DNA of 64,000 bases from JACADW01 sp963747985 (GTDB taxonomy: Bacteria > Acidobacteriota > UBA6911), in assembly GCA_963747985.1 (NCBI GenBank), contig CAVVHG010000003.1:62001-126000 (forward strand), given 5' to 3'. Numbering within the stretch: the first letter of the stretch is position 1; every line of letters starts with the position of its first letter. A program made the translations under genes and the position numbers. This document shows positions 47,701 through 56,211 of this stretch, in pieces. Below the pieces are notes generated by a model, which was given only the letters and a program-made list of their open reading frames with translations, searched no databases and was not told the DNA's origin.

Positions 47701-48178
47701 GCGTGTGAGCTTCCTCCTCGGCCGCCGCGAACTCTTCCATCTGCAGCAGCTGGGGAACCAGCCCCTTGAGGCAACTCGAAAGGGCAATGAGGCCCTCGCT
47801 GTGCGATGCGAGCAGTTCCTTGTCCACCCGCGGCTTGTAGTAGAAACCCTCGAGGTAGCCGAGCGAGGCGAGTCTGCTCAGGTTTCGATAGCCTGTGGAA
47901 TCGCGTGCCAGCAATATCAGGTGATTGGATTGGTCTCCGCCGCCGGACTTCTTGTGCCTGCTCTCTTTGGCAACATAGATTTCGGAGCCGATGATGGGTT
48001 TCAATCCTTTTTTCAGCGCCGTGTTGTAGAACTCAATGGCGCCGAAGAGGTTGCCATGATCGGTGATCGCCATGGCGGGCATGCCGAATGCAACCGCCCG
48101 TTCGACGAGGCGGTCGATCCTGGACGCCCCGTCCAGGAGGCTGTAATCGGAGTGGTTGTGGAGATGGACAAACGTCAT
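44726..48178 (-). CDS. dnaE: DNA polymerase III subunit alpha
   Basis: This is the replicative polymerase subunit, 1150 residues. It has an N-terminal PHP domain (HLHNHSDYSLLDGASRI, AITDHGNLFGA), a palm with catalytic aspartates in PPDIDMDF, GRGSVVGSLVAYCL, and the HSSTHAAGVVI and YQEQVMQIA segments. A helix-hairpin-helix and an OB-fold domain lie near the C-terminus. The PHP metal residues look intact, so proofreading activity is possible. It lies between guaA (13-base gap) and accA. Confidence 0.97.
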   Translation of the reverse strand: MTFVHLHNHSDYSLLDGASRIDRLVERAVAFGMPAMAITDHGNLFGAIEFYNTALKKGLKPIIGSEIYVAKESRHKKSGGGDQSNHLILLARDSTGYRNLSRLASLGYLEGFYYKPRVDKELLASHSEGLIALSSCLKGLVPQLLQMEEFAAAEEEAHTLRDIFGSGNFYLELQDHGLPAQQRVNSLLLQISERSGIPVVCTNDSHYLGREDYEAHDVLLCIGTGKTIHDTERIRYATDQFYFKSAEEMEKLWSHTPEALRNSLEIAERCNLKIETSEALPPFEVPEGETSDSYFEKVVRNGFAERRKHLETLSSDGLLKNSLDAYGERLDAEIEMIRRTKFSSYFLIVWDLIKAARDRSIPVGPGRGSVVGSLVAYCLRITDIDPLQYSLFFERFLNPERIAPPDIDMDFCMNRRAEVIEYVANKYGRDNVCQIITFGTMAAKGVIRDVGRVLDIPYAEVDRIAKLIPNELNATIDKALDQEPRLREEVKKNEQVAKLIEIARRLEGVSRHSSTHAAGVVIAPRPLIELVPLYKTAKEEITTQYSMTDLESIGLLKMDFLALATLTVLSDAETRVREEKQVNLDLSDIPLNDPQVYQLFADGRTNGIFQFESGGMKAELRRLKPERFEDLIALNALYRPGPMNMIPDFIRRKHGLVEVRYPHPVLEEILRETYGVIVYQEQVMQIASRMAGFSLGEADILRKAMGKKIASAMMSMRDKFLAGARRNKVAEKTATQVFELMEQFAQYGFNKSHSTAYALLAYQTAYLKVHYPVQFMAALLSSEIGKTDKIVMYIAECKDMGIPVLPPDINESDLNFRSVGGSIRFGLLAIRNVGGGAIRSMLQFRQEKGRFRDLYQFCEEVDSRAVNKRVIESLIKSGAFDSFGWNRAQLMSIADSAIEHGQKFQRDRQSGQKGLFIDLPSGEAAVQDPVAPPLDEWPHDQLLACEKETLGYYVSGHPLDRYVQDLSRHTKKNLAELAGDGRSVECKLAGIVTDFRTRRTKKGELMAVFVLEDLTGAVETVVFPKDYARFEPYLTADTPILVSGRFEAEEENSFKIIASDIQPLQGFAERNARVMQVRLALVDVAPDTAIQLYRLFAKNRGETGVNVELYQPHDFRVTIQSADFVKVKSSPELIRQIETLCGAGSVQLMN

Positions 48179-48191
48179 AGAGCTCTTGCGG

Positions 48192-49727
48192 CTACTCCCA
48201 TTCGATGGTACCCGGCGGTTTGGACGTCACGTCATAGACCACACGGTTGATGCCGCGGACCTCGTTTACGATCCGGCTGGAAATTCTCTCGAGCACGGGA
48301 TAGGGAAGCCTCGCCCAATCCGCCGTCATGCCGTCCATACTCGTGACGACACGCAACGCGGCAACATTTTCGTATGTGCGGTCGTCTCCCATGACTCCCA
48401 CGCTGCGTACCGGCAGCAGGACGGCAAACGCCTGCCAGGTTTCACGCTCGAGGCCCGCCCGCTCGATCTCTTCCCGTACGATCGCGTCGGCATCGCGCAA
48501 CAAATCGAGACGCCCGGCGGTAACCGGGCCCAGGATGCGGACGGCGAGCCCCGGACCGGGAAAAGGCTGGCGCTGGACGAAATGAGGATCCATCCCCAGC
48601 TCTTGGCCGACCTTTCGGACCTCGTCCTTGAAAAGCTCCCGCAGCGGCTCGACGAGTTCGAGTTGCATGTCGTCAGGCAGGCCGCCGACATTGTGATGCG
48701 ACTTGATCACCGCCGAGGGCCCACGCACGGACGTCGATTCGATGACGTCGGGGTAGAGTGTTCCCTGGACCAGAAACCGCAGGTTTCCCAGCCGGCGTGC
48801 CTGGTCCTCGAAGACCCGTATGAACTCTTCGCCGATGATCTTGCGTTTGACCTCCGGGTCTTCGACGCCGGCGAGGCGGTCCAGGAATCTACGGCTGGCG
48901 TCCACGCCGATTATCTTCAGCTGGAGGCGCTGCCGGAAGCTCTCCAGCACTGACTCGTATTCATTCTTTCGCAACAGACCGTTGTCGACAAAAATGCAGG
49001 TGAGGCGATCTCCGATGGCCTGATGCACGAGCAGGGCGGCCACCGCCGAGTCGACACCGCCACTCAAGGCGCACAGCGCGTGCGCTTCCCCGACTTGCTC
49101 GGCGATCTCCTGGACGGCGGTGTGAATGAAGGCGGCCATCGTCCAATCGCGGCTGCAGCCGCAGACCTGCACCAGGAAATTCTCGAGAATCCGGGTGCCG
49201 TGGTGCGTGTGAATGACCTCGGGATGAAACTGAAGCCCCCATGCGCCGCGGGCGCTGCTCCCCATGGCGGATACGATTTCACCGGAACGGGCGAGGATAC
49301 GGAAACCTTCCGGTAGAGCCTCGACGCGGTCCCCATGGCTCATCCAGACCTGGAAAACGTCGGGAAGCCCGGCAAAGAGGCCACCTGGCTCCAGGACCTC
49401 GTTTGTGGCCTTTCCGAATTCCCGCTGATCGCCCGGCACGACCCGTCCGCCCAGCTTCTTGGAGAGCAACTGCATCCCGTAGCAGATACCCAGAATCGGG
49501 ACGCCGAGTTGAAAGAACTCTTCGGGAAGATCGGGGCTGCCGGGCCGGCAAACTGAGTCAGGGCCTCCGGAGAGAATCACGCCGCGCGGCTGCAGTGCCT
49601 CGACCTTCTCCATCGCCGAGGAGTAGGGAGCTATCTCGCAGTACACGGAAAGCTCGCGCACCCGTCGCGCAATGAGCTGGGTATACTGAGAACCAAAGTC
49701 GAGGATCAGGACGGATTCGCGATGAAT
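48192..49727 (-). CDS. guaA: GMP synthase, apparently starting at ATT
   Basis: The enzyme converts XMP to GMP with glutamine. The amidotransferase domain has DFGSQYTQLIARR, catalytic Cys82 in GICYGMQ, and FHPEV. The PP-loop SGGVDS and a C-terminal dimerisation domain ending KPPGTIEWE follow. Conserved sequence continues upstream of the first GTG (49661) to HRESVLILDFGSQY, where no ATG, GTG or TTG exists in frame. ATT at 49727 has AGGAG exactly seven bases upstream and gives 511 residues, the normal length. A base error (ATG read as ATT) is the alternative. Confidence 0.93.
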   Translation of the reverse strand: MHRESVLILDFGSQYTQLIARRVRELSVYCEIAPYSSAMEKVEALQPRGVILSGGPDSVCRPGSPDLPEEFFQLGVPILGICYGMQLLSKKLGGRVVPGDQREFGKATNEVLEPGGLFAGLPDVFQVWMSHGDRVEALPEGFRILARSGEIVSAMGSSARGAWGLQFHPEVIHTHHGTRILENFLVQVCGCSRDWTMAAFIHTAVQEIAEQVGEAHALCALSGGVDSAVAALLVHQAIGDRLTCIFVDNGLLRKNEYESVLESFRQRLQLKIIGVDASRRFLDRLAGVEDPEVKRKIIGEEFIRVFEDQARRLGNLRFLVQGTLYPDVIESTSVRGPSAVIKSHHNVGGLPDDMQLELVEPLRELFKDEVRKVGQELGMDPHFVQRQPFPGPGLAVRILGPVTAGRLDLLRDADAIVREEIERAGLERETWQAFAVLLPVRSVGVMGDDRTYENVAALRVVTSMDGMTADWARLPYPVLERISSRIVNEVRGINRVVYDVTSKPPGTIEWE

Positions 49728-49849
49728 GGGCGTGCTCCTGGCAAGGGTTGATCGATTCTTGCGGCAACATTAAGGTAGCCCAGCACCCTGCCTTTTGCAA
49801 CGGAGAGAAATTTCCCTGATCGGTCATCGGTGGGCGCTCACCGCTGTGA

Positions 49850-50440
49850 TTCAGACAGCAGGGATTGAAGTGACCTCGTCCCGTCAGGGAGTCGCTGTCC
49901 AACCCTTTCAGGGTTGGGCCTTGCGGCAGACCCGATCCTCCCCGGGGTTTGCACCCCGGGCTGATCTGTTCGACCCCCTTCGGGGTCGAGTCAGACGTAC
50001 TGCGCGCGGGGACTGAGCGTGACCATGCCGTTCAGCCCATTGACTCGCCGGTGGCGGCGATGCCTCACAGATGCGAGCCGCGATCGACACCGACGACGCT
50101 GAAAGCGTGGGGGTTGACGTGACGTCGTCTCGTCGGGCGATCGCTGTCCAACCCCTTCAGGGTTGGAAATTGCGGCAGATCCGATCATCCCCGGGGTTTG
50201 CACCCCGGGCTGATCTGTTCGACCCCCTTCGGGGTCGAGTCCGACGTACTGCGCCCGGGAGCCGAGCGTGATCATGCCGTTCAGTTCACTGATTCACTGG
50301 CGGCGGCGATGCCTCACAGATGCGAGCCGCGATCGACACCGACGACGCTGAAAGCGTCGGATAGAACAGCCCGGGGTGCAAACCCCGGGTATCGGGATGA
50401 TCAGAAGGTGTCAACCCTGAATGGGTTGAACAGCGTCCCT
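49850..50440 (-). repeat. Inverted palindromic-element array with one 249-bp tandem step
   Basis: This is the reverse complement of the array at 6801-8106. Inverted H1 stems start at about 49899 and 50148, exactly 249 bases apart. The left end on the minus strand (H1-H2-H3) is at about 50340-50435. The tandem junction (GTCACGTCAACCCCCA then GCTTTCAGCG) is identical to that of the first array. The gap 49728-49849 ahead holds only the guaA ribosome binding site and no clear promoter. Confidence 0.9.
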
Positions 50441-50811
50441 GCAGCGCAGGCTGTCTGTCAGGTGTCACCAGTCTCGCAGTCCTCACTGTCTGAGCCACAG
50501 GCGCTCACCGGACAGAAGTGGCCGCGTAGCGCCGCAGCATGCGGATGTCCGGGCCGGCGGCGCCATAAACAACAACCCCGGTTGAGTGAAATGGACGCGG
50601 GTTGGAGCGAGCGGCATGAAGTGCGCGCCCGGGAGGGGATCAGGAGCACAGTCAGCCTGGCAATGCAGCGTCGGGCAAGGCCCCGGGAACAGAAAAAGCG
50701 AAATGCGAAGAAGGGCTGCAGGCCCGTTTCATCTCACTGGAAGACGCGTCCACCGCGGACCGAGGCAATCAAAATCGCTGGTGCGGGAGCGCCGATCAAC
50801 CGATCTATTTC
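50441..50811. other. Non-coding stretch with repeat remnants
   Basis: On the minus strand the first 50 bases match the flank of the single element at about 23380-23425 (GACTGGTGAC, GACAGNCNGNCTGCGCTGCAGGGACG). Near 50714-50735, GAAGAAGGGCTGCAGGCCCGT resembles the GGGCTGAAAGCCC hairpin at 43756, and both are followed by a TCAT...GGAAG stretch. Open frames crossing this region have no start signals and no family pattern. I see no gene. Confidence 0.5.
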
Positions 50812-51804
50812 GTGATGCAACCAGGTGAGTGGCTGTACCAACCCGGACTCTATTTGGTGGCACTGCCTGTGATTGCCCTCCTGCTTCTGGCCTGGGTTCG
50901 CGGCGATGCCGGGCAGGCCGCAGTCCCGCTGCCGGATCTGAAATGGCTGGTGCCCGGCGCCGTCCACAGCAGGCTCCAGGCTCGCGTGTGCATCAGCCTG
51001 AGGACGTTGGCGCTGATGGCACTGATCCCTCTCGTTATCGGTCCTGTGCAGGAGGCCGGCGGGAAGAAGGGTGAGGCCGCTGCGGCACTTGTGGTTGTAC
51101 TCGACAACTCGAGTTCGATGACCGCGGCTGATTTTCAACCTGACAGGCTGGATGCAGCAAAGCGGTCGCTCAAATCGTTCCTCGCGCGGCTCCCGAAGAC
51201 CGGAATCGGACTGGTGGCGCTCGCCGGTTCCGCGCAGACGGCAGCGCCGGTCACAGAGGATCGCAGGTTCGTGTTGGCGGCCCTGGACAAAATCAACTCG
51301 ACCTCCCAGGAGGACGACGGTACAGCGATCGGCAGCGGCGTCGCGACTGCAGTCAACCGGCTCAAGTGCAGGAGCATCGGACCAAAGCGGCTTCTACTGA
51401 TCACCGACGGTGTGAGCAACCGCGGTAACGTTTCGCCCGCCGACGCCGCCGAGGTCGCACGCATGATGGGTGTCCGGGTTGACGCGATCGGAATCGGCAC
51501 GGACACGGTCAGCCGCTTTACGGTTCCGACGGCCGAGGGTCTGCTGCAGGAGGTGGAGGCAAGAATCGAGATCGACGACCGGGCGCTCGACGGGCTGGCC
51601 AGGAGAACCGGCGGCAGTTATTCGCGCGTCCGTGACAGCGCAGACCTCGAGAACGCGTTAGCCGGCCTCGAAGAGTCGTATAAGCAGCCGGGAAACAGGC
51701 GCGAGACGCTGGACTGGGCCCTGCTCCTGGCGCTGGCAGCGTCAAGCCTGGTCGGGATGGAAATCCTGTTTCGCCATTTCGTCGTCAGGGAGATACCCCA
51801 GTGA
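50812..51804 (+). CDS. BatA-like VWA-domain membrane protein
   Basis: The product has 330 residues. Two N-terminal membrane segments (LYLVALPVIALLLLAWV, TLALMALIPLVIGPV) precede a von Willebrand A domain with an intact metal site: DNSSS (Asp98, Ser100, Ser102), Thr in DDGTAIGSG and Asp in LLITDGVSNRG. A C-terminal membrane segment (WALLLALAASSLVGMEILF) follows. This is the architecture of BatA in aerotolerance-type operons, although no MoxR ATPase or DUF58 gene is near. GTG 50812 or ATG 50815 may be the start. It overlaps the next gene by four bases. Confidence 0.85.
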   Translation: MMQPGEWLYQPGLYLVALPVIALLLLAWVRGDAGQAAVPLPDLKWLVPGAVHSRLQARVCISLRTLALMALIPLVIGPVQEAGGKKGEAAAALVVVLDNSSSMTAADFQPDRLDAAKRSLKSFLARLPKTGIGLVALAGSAQTAAPVTEDRRFVLAALDKINSTSQEDDGTAIGSGVATAVNRLKCRSIGPKRLLLITDGVSNRGNVSPADAAEVARMMGVRVDAIGIGTDTVSRFTVPTAEGLLQEVEARIEIDDRALDGLARRTGGSYSRVRDSADLENALAGLEESYKQPGNRRETLDWALLLALAASSLVGMEILFRHFVVREIPQ

Positions 51805-53774
51805 CTGAGAGCGCGGCGCTTCACCCGCCACATCTCGTCTGCGTGACCGCCGCTATCATGTTTCTTGCGGCGTGGATCGCAACCCACGCCCTGCACGATC
51901 GCCGGCTGAAGAGGTTTGCCAATCCGCAGCTTCTGGGCTTTGCCGGCATGTGGCCCCGACGAATCTGCTCGGGCGTTCTTCTGGCCGGGGCCACCGGAGC
52001 GTTGGCCGCGCTGCTGGCGATCGCCGGTGACCGCTCGCCGGTGCCGGGCAAGGGACTCGGTGCAGTCTTGTTTCTGGTCGACCCGCCGGAGCGATCGCCG
52101 GGGATGCCCTACCTGGAGGGGGCGTGGGGAGACTATAGCCGCGATTTGAGGTGTGCGGTCGAAAGCGTAGAACCCGAGCTGATTTCGTTTTATCTGACCG
52201 GCTCGGTCCCCAGGCTGGTGGTGCCTTACACGGAGGACGTGCCTGGGGCTTTGCTGCTCCTGGAAGCCGGAAGCTTCGACTTTGAGGCCTCGAGTGCGAG
52301 TGTGGTCGAGGCATCTGTCGGTGCCATCCGCCTGATCTCGTCCGGTGCAACGGCAGCGGCTGCCTCCACGGTCATCGTCTTCAGCTCGAAGGCCGAGCCG
52401 GAGATCGATGCAATTGCGAATTCCCTCCAGGGCGGACCTCCCGTGATCTTCGTGCGATCGGCCCCCGGAAGGGGAGAACCGGGATACAGGCGCGAAGGGC
52501 CCGGCGCGCAGTGGATGCGCCTGGACGACCCGGAGTCACTGCGGTCCTTTGCCATGAACGTCGGACACGCGGGCGAGCGGAGAGGATGGCAGGATACGCA
52601 GGTGCTCGCGTTGGCTGCATTTCTGCTGCTCTACCTGGAGTGGTCGTTCCGTCTTTCCCGGCCGGCGGGCAGGGTAGCCGGACGCCGCGTGGCGCCACTC
52701 CCGTATCTGCATGGCAACGCCGGCGGGGGAGGATCCGGTCCGGGAGTCCTCAGGTGTCTGCCTGTCATGATGATTTGTCTGGTGGCGCGGCAAGCTCTCC
52801 CTTCAGAATCGGGCGATCCGGGTAGAGCCTCGCACCGCGTCTCGGTCGAGGCCATAGGCCCCCATGCGGCGATCGTAACCGAAATAAGCGACGAGGAGCC
52901 CTGCGTCGGCCAGCAGTTCAGTGTCATCTACAGGCTGCGGTGTTCAATCCCCCCGGTGGCTGTGGACGTCGATCCGCAGGATTTCGCGGGTTTCTGGAGC
53001 GTGACCGCTCCGACGACCGGCCAGGCCCGGCCCGAGTCCGTCACTTTGAACGGAAAGGCCGCCACCGATTTCCTGCTGCGGCAGGTGATCGTCTTTCCCC
53101 TCAAGCCGGGGAAGCAGGTGCTTCCTTCTCTGCGACTGAAGATCAAACAGGACGTGAGTTCACGCGATGATTGGGACCTGACCAGGCAGACGGGCCCGGT
53201 CGTGATCAATGTGAAACCTGTTTCCGTGGCAGGGGAAAGGGAGGATGCTTTCTTCATGGTGGGCAGTCTCGAGGCTGCAGTCTCCGGCGGAGATTCGGGC
53301 AGCGCGCACGAAGCAGTCCTGGCGGTCGAAGGCACAGCGAACCTCGACTTCTTCAGGCCCGAGCGGTTGTTGAAGGGGCGCGACGGGCAACCCTTGCTGG
53401 TCCGCCTGAGGGATGTGGAAAGCCTGGTTCAGACGCGCGACTATGAGGGCAGGCGTCGTCTGACGCTCCTGCAGCGGCGGCGTTGGGTCGTGAGCGCGCC
53501 GGCCGGGGATACCACCGACGTCGCGGTGAATTCTCTGAGCATCCCCGTGTTCGACCCGGAGGCGTCGAGGTGGCGATCTGTCCGGATTCCCGCCTTCGGA
53601 TTTGGCCCGGGCGATTCCCGGGCAGCGCAGGTGCCGCATCCCTCCGCGGGATCGCCGCAACTGCAGCGCGGCATTGGCGTCCGATGCATGACTCCCGGCA
53701 CTGTCGCTTTCGGCGTCTCCTGCCTGGCGCTCCTGGTGGTTGTGATCTCCAGTCGCAGGAAGCCGAACGCGTGA
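51801..53774 (+). CDS. Fusion of degenerate BatB-like VWA protein and BatD-like domain
   Basis: The product has 657 residues. Two N-terminal membrane segments, a RFANPQLL..R linker typical of Bat proteins, then a VWA-like region whose metal-site strand reads LFLVDPPERSPG (Asp94 kept, both serines lost). A third membrane segment (about 266-284) is followed by a signal-like hydrophobic stretch (about 317-331). Beta-rich domains starting RVSVEAIGPHAAIVTEISDEEPCVGQQFSVIYRL recall BatD (oxygen tolerance). A final membrane helix lies near 632-650. The GTG start overlaps the BatA-like stop (GTGA). The fusion is inferred from domain order. Confidence 0.7.
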   Translation: MTESAALHPPHLVCVTAAIMFLAAWIATHALHDRRLKRFANPQLLGFAGMWPRRICSGVLLAGATGALAALLAIAGDRSPVPGKGLGAVLFLVDPPERSPGMPYLEGAWGDYSRDLRCAVESVEPELISFYLTGSVPRLVVPYTEDVPGALLLLEAGSFDFEASSASVVEASVGAIRLISSGATAAAASTVIVFSSKAEPEIDAIANSLQGGPPVIFVRSAPGRGEPGYRREGPGAQWMRLDDPESLRSFAMNVGHAGERRGWQDTQVLALAAFLLLYLEWSFRLSRPAGRVAGRRVAPLPYLHGNAGGGGSGPGVLRCLPVMMICLVARQALPSESGDPGRASHRVSVEAIGPHAAIVTEISDEEPCVGQQFSVIYRLRCSIPPVAVDVDPQDFAGFWSVTAPTTGQARPESVTLNGKAATDFLLRQVIVFPLKPGKQVLPSLRLKIKQDVSSRDDWDLTRQTGPVVINVKPVSVAGEREDAFFMVGSLEAAVSGGDSGSAHEAVLAVEGTANLDFFRPERLLKGRDGQPLLVRLRDVESLVQTRDYEGRRRLTLLQRRRWVVSAPAGDTTDVAVNSLSIPVFDPEASRWRSVRIPAFGFGPGDSRAAQVPHPSAGSPQLQRGIGVRCMTPGTVAFGVSCLALLVVVISSRRKPNA

Positions 53775-53904
53775 TGCGGATGGTGCCCTTGCCGGCATCT
53801 CCCTGTAACCGGATTTGTCCAGGCCGCGGTTGCATGTTACAGTCCGTACTTTCTTTGTGACGATTTCGTTATCGGAAGAAACAGGCGGTATTGCGAGGCA
53901 GGAG

Positions 53905-54747
53905 TTGAACGAGATCATTGCAGCAGGGCTTCTTGGTGTATTGCAGGGGCTGACCGAGTTCCTGCCCGTCAGCAGTTCGGCTCATTTGCTGCTGGTTCCC
54001 TGGATCTTCGGGTGGAAGCCCGAGGGGATTGCATTCGATGTCGCTCTGCACGTGGGAACGGCTGTGGCGGTGCTCGCCTACTTCTGGAAGGAATGGCTGC
54101 TGCTCGCCGCGGAGGTTATCAAGGGGATCCGGACAGGGGATCCGTGCGGGAACGCGGAGCGCAGGCTCGCGTGGTACCTGCTTGCCGGCACCCTGCCGGC
54201 GATCATCGTGGGATTGCTCTTCGAACACACCGTTGAGCGGGTGCTGCGCTCGCCGCTGGTGACGGTTGTGACTCTGACATTGTTCGGGCTGATCCTTTAC
54301 GCCGCGGAGAGAAGAAGCAGGCAGACGCGTTCGATGGCGGACCTCAAGCTCGCCGATTCACTCTGGATCGGGCTCAGCCAGGCTGTCGCCGTGATTCCGG
54401 GGGTGTCCCGCAGCGGCATCACGATTTCCACCGCTCTGTTCAGGGACACGGATCGCGCATCTGCGGCCAGGTTTTCGTTCCTGCTGTCTACACCTGTAAT
54501 CGTGGGGGCAGGACTGCTCGAAGGAGCTCGCCTGTTTCGCGGTACCGCGCAGAGTGCGGGAAGCGGAGCGGCCGGCCCCACGTGGGCTGTCCTGGTCGTA
54601 GGAATCGGGGCTGCGTCCGTGACGGGCTTTCTCTGCATCAGGTACTTCCTGCGTTACCTTCAGACACGAACTTTTGTTCCCTTCGTCATTTACCGGTGTG
54701 CCCTCGCCATAGCCGTGCTGGCCTTTTACCTGCGGAGCAGGCCGTAG
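53905..54747 (+). CDS. uppP: Undecaprenyl-diphosphate phosphatase
   Basis: UppP (BacA) recycles the lipid carrier for peptidoglycan and other surface polymers. It is a polytopic membrane protein with both family motifs: GLTEFLPVSSSAHL and PGVSRSGIT. The start is probably TTG 53905 with GAGG six bases upstream, giving 280 residues. GTG 53857 or TTG 53815 would add an N-terminus unlike the family. The 3' flank has a short GATCCCGATTCC repeat before convergent rarA. Confidence 0.94.
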   Translation: MNEIIAAGLLGVLQGLTEFLPVSSSAHLLLVPWIFGWKPEGIAFDVALHVGTAVAVLAYFWKEWLLLAAEVIKGIRTGDPCGNAERRLAWYLLAGTLPAIIVGLLFEHTVERVLRSPLVTVVTLTLFGLILYAAERRSRQTRSMADLKLADSLWIGLSQAVAVIPGVSRSGITISTALFRDTDRASAARFSFLLSTPVIVGAGLLEGARLFRGTAQSAGSGAAGPTWAVLVVGIGAASVTGFLCIRYFLRYLQTRTFVPFVIYRCALAIAVLAFYLRSRP

Positions 54748-54803
54748 GGGACAGGCCCGGAGCGAGAGTGATCCCGATTCCGATCCCGACAACAGGTGCC
54801 CGG

Positions 54804-56162
54804 CTACGATTCCGGGGGCTTGCCGGACTGGCGTTTCCTGCGTTCCTGAATCCGCGCAAGGATTTCCTTGATCTGGCGCTCCGTGCCCTGCTCAGTCGGA
54901 TGGTAATACTTCCGACCGCTCAGGCTTGCCGGGAGACAGGTCATGTCGGCGACCTTTTCCTCGAAGTCGTGGGCGTACTGATAATCCCTGCCGTAACCCA
55001 GTTCACGCATGAGCCGAGTGGGTGCATTGCGGATGTGAAGCGGGGGAGGCTCATTGAAGGTGTCCTGCACGTCGGAGGCTACCTCTGAGTAAGCCCGATA
55101 GAGCGCGTTGGACTTGGGGGCCACGGAGAGGTAGACCGCTGCCTGCGCCAACGCGAGCTTGCACTCGGGCAGGCCCACGAGGCGTACCGCCTCGGTCGCA
55201 TTCAGTGCGATCGCGAGAGCCCGGTTATCGGCAAGCCCGACGTCCTCTGAAGCGAACCGGACCATCCTGCGGGCGATGTAGACCGGGTCTTCGCCGCCCT
55301 CGAGCATCCTCCCGAGCCAGTACAGGGCCGCGTCGGGATCGCTGTTGCGCATCGACTTGTGCAGCGCGGAGATCAGGTTGAAGTGTTCTTCGCCGGCCTT
55401 GTCATAGAGAGGCACCTTGCGCTGCAGCGCTTCCTCGAGGTGAGTGATCTCGACTACGGCAGGGGCGCCGGGGCCGCCGCGTGTCGCTGCCAGCTTCACT
55501 GCCATTTCCAGCGCGTTGAGCGCGATGCGCGCATCCCCATTCGCGAAAATCGCCAGGCGCTTCATCACTCCGTCGCCCAGCACGACGTTGGTTTTTCCCA
55601 GGCCGTGTTCAGCGTCTCCGAGCGCCCGCACGATGATGGCTTCTATCTCTGACGGTTCGAGCGGCTCCAGGACATAGACCTTGGCCCTGGACAAGAGCGC
55701 GCTGATGACCTCGAACGAGGGGTTCTCGGTCGTGGCGCCGATGAGGATGATCACTCCGGATTCAACATAGGGCAGGAACGCATCCTGCTGGGCCTTGTTA
55801 AAGCGATGGATTTCGTCGACGAAGAGAATGGTCTTCCTGCCATGCGCGCGGTAGACCCGCTGCGCGTCGGCCATGACCGACTTGATCTCCTTGATGCCTG
55901 ACAGCACGGCACTGTAGGAGAGGAACGCCGACCGGGTCTCCCTGGCGACGATGCGCGCGAGCGTCGTTTTGCCGGTCCCCGGCGGACCCCACAGGATCAT
56001 GGACATCAGCTGGTCATTGCGGATCATCTCGCTCAGGACCTTTCCGGGACCGATGAGATGATCCTGCCCGACGACCTCCTCGAGCATCCTGGGGCGCATC
56101 CGCTCGGCGAGCGGTGCATCCGCGGTGACCTCCGGTTCATGTTCGGGAAACAGAGAATTCAT
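54804..56162 (-). CDS. rarA: Replication-associated recombination protein A (MgsA)
   Basis: This AAA+ ATPase acts at stalled forks and is related to clamp-loader subunits and eukaryotic WRNIP1. It has PLAERMRPRMLEEVVGQDHL, Walker A GPPGTGKTT, Walker B LFVDEIHRFNKAQQDAFL, sensor 1 GATTENPSFEV, and the family's C-terminal DVGLADNRAL and GYGRDYQYAHDF. ATG 56162 has GGAG seven bases upstream, giving 452 residues. It is the last gene of the minus-strand run. Confidence 0.95.
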   Translation of the reverse strand: MNSLFPEHEPEVTADAPLAERMRPRMLEEVVGQDHLIGPGKVLSEMIRNDQLMSMILWGPPGTGKTTLARIVARETRSAFLSYSAVLSGIKEIKSVMADAQRVYRAHGRKTILFVDEIHRFNKAQQDAFLPYVESGVIILIGATTENPSFEVISALLSRAKVYVLEPLEPSEIEAIIVRALGDAEHGLGKTNVVLGDGVMKRLAIFANGDARIALNALEMAVKLAATRGGPGAPAVVEITHLEEALQRKVPLYDKAGEEHFNLISALHKSMRNSDPDAALYWLGRMLEGGEDPVYIARRMVRFASEDVGLADNRALAIALNATEAVRLVGLPECKLALAQAAVYLSVAPKSNALYRAYSEVASDVQDTFNEPPPLHIRNAPTRLMRELGYGRDYQYAHDFEEKVADMTCLPASLSGRKYYHPTEQGTERQIKEILARIQERRKRQSGKPPES

Positions 56163-56211
56163 GTCCTGACTCCGCCCTGCGATCAGCCGTCGAGGCATCT
56201 CCCGCTGAATC

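Noticed and set aside
46643..48250. 535-codon open frame on the plus strand opposite dnaE, and similar long frames opposite alaS and the TPR gene
   Set aside because: High GC gives long antisense frames. The opposite strand encodes full, motif-complete proteins.
50198..50815. 205-codon frame across the second array and the 50.5-50.8 kb gap
   Set aside because: Half is repeat translation and the rest has no recognisable pattern or start signal.
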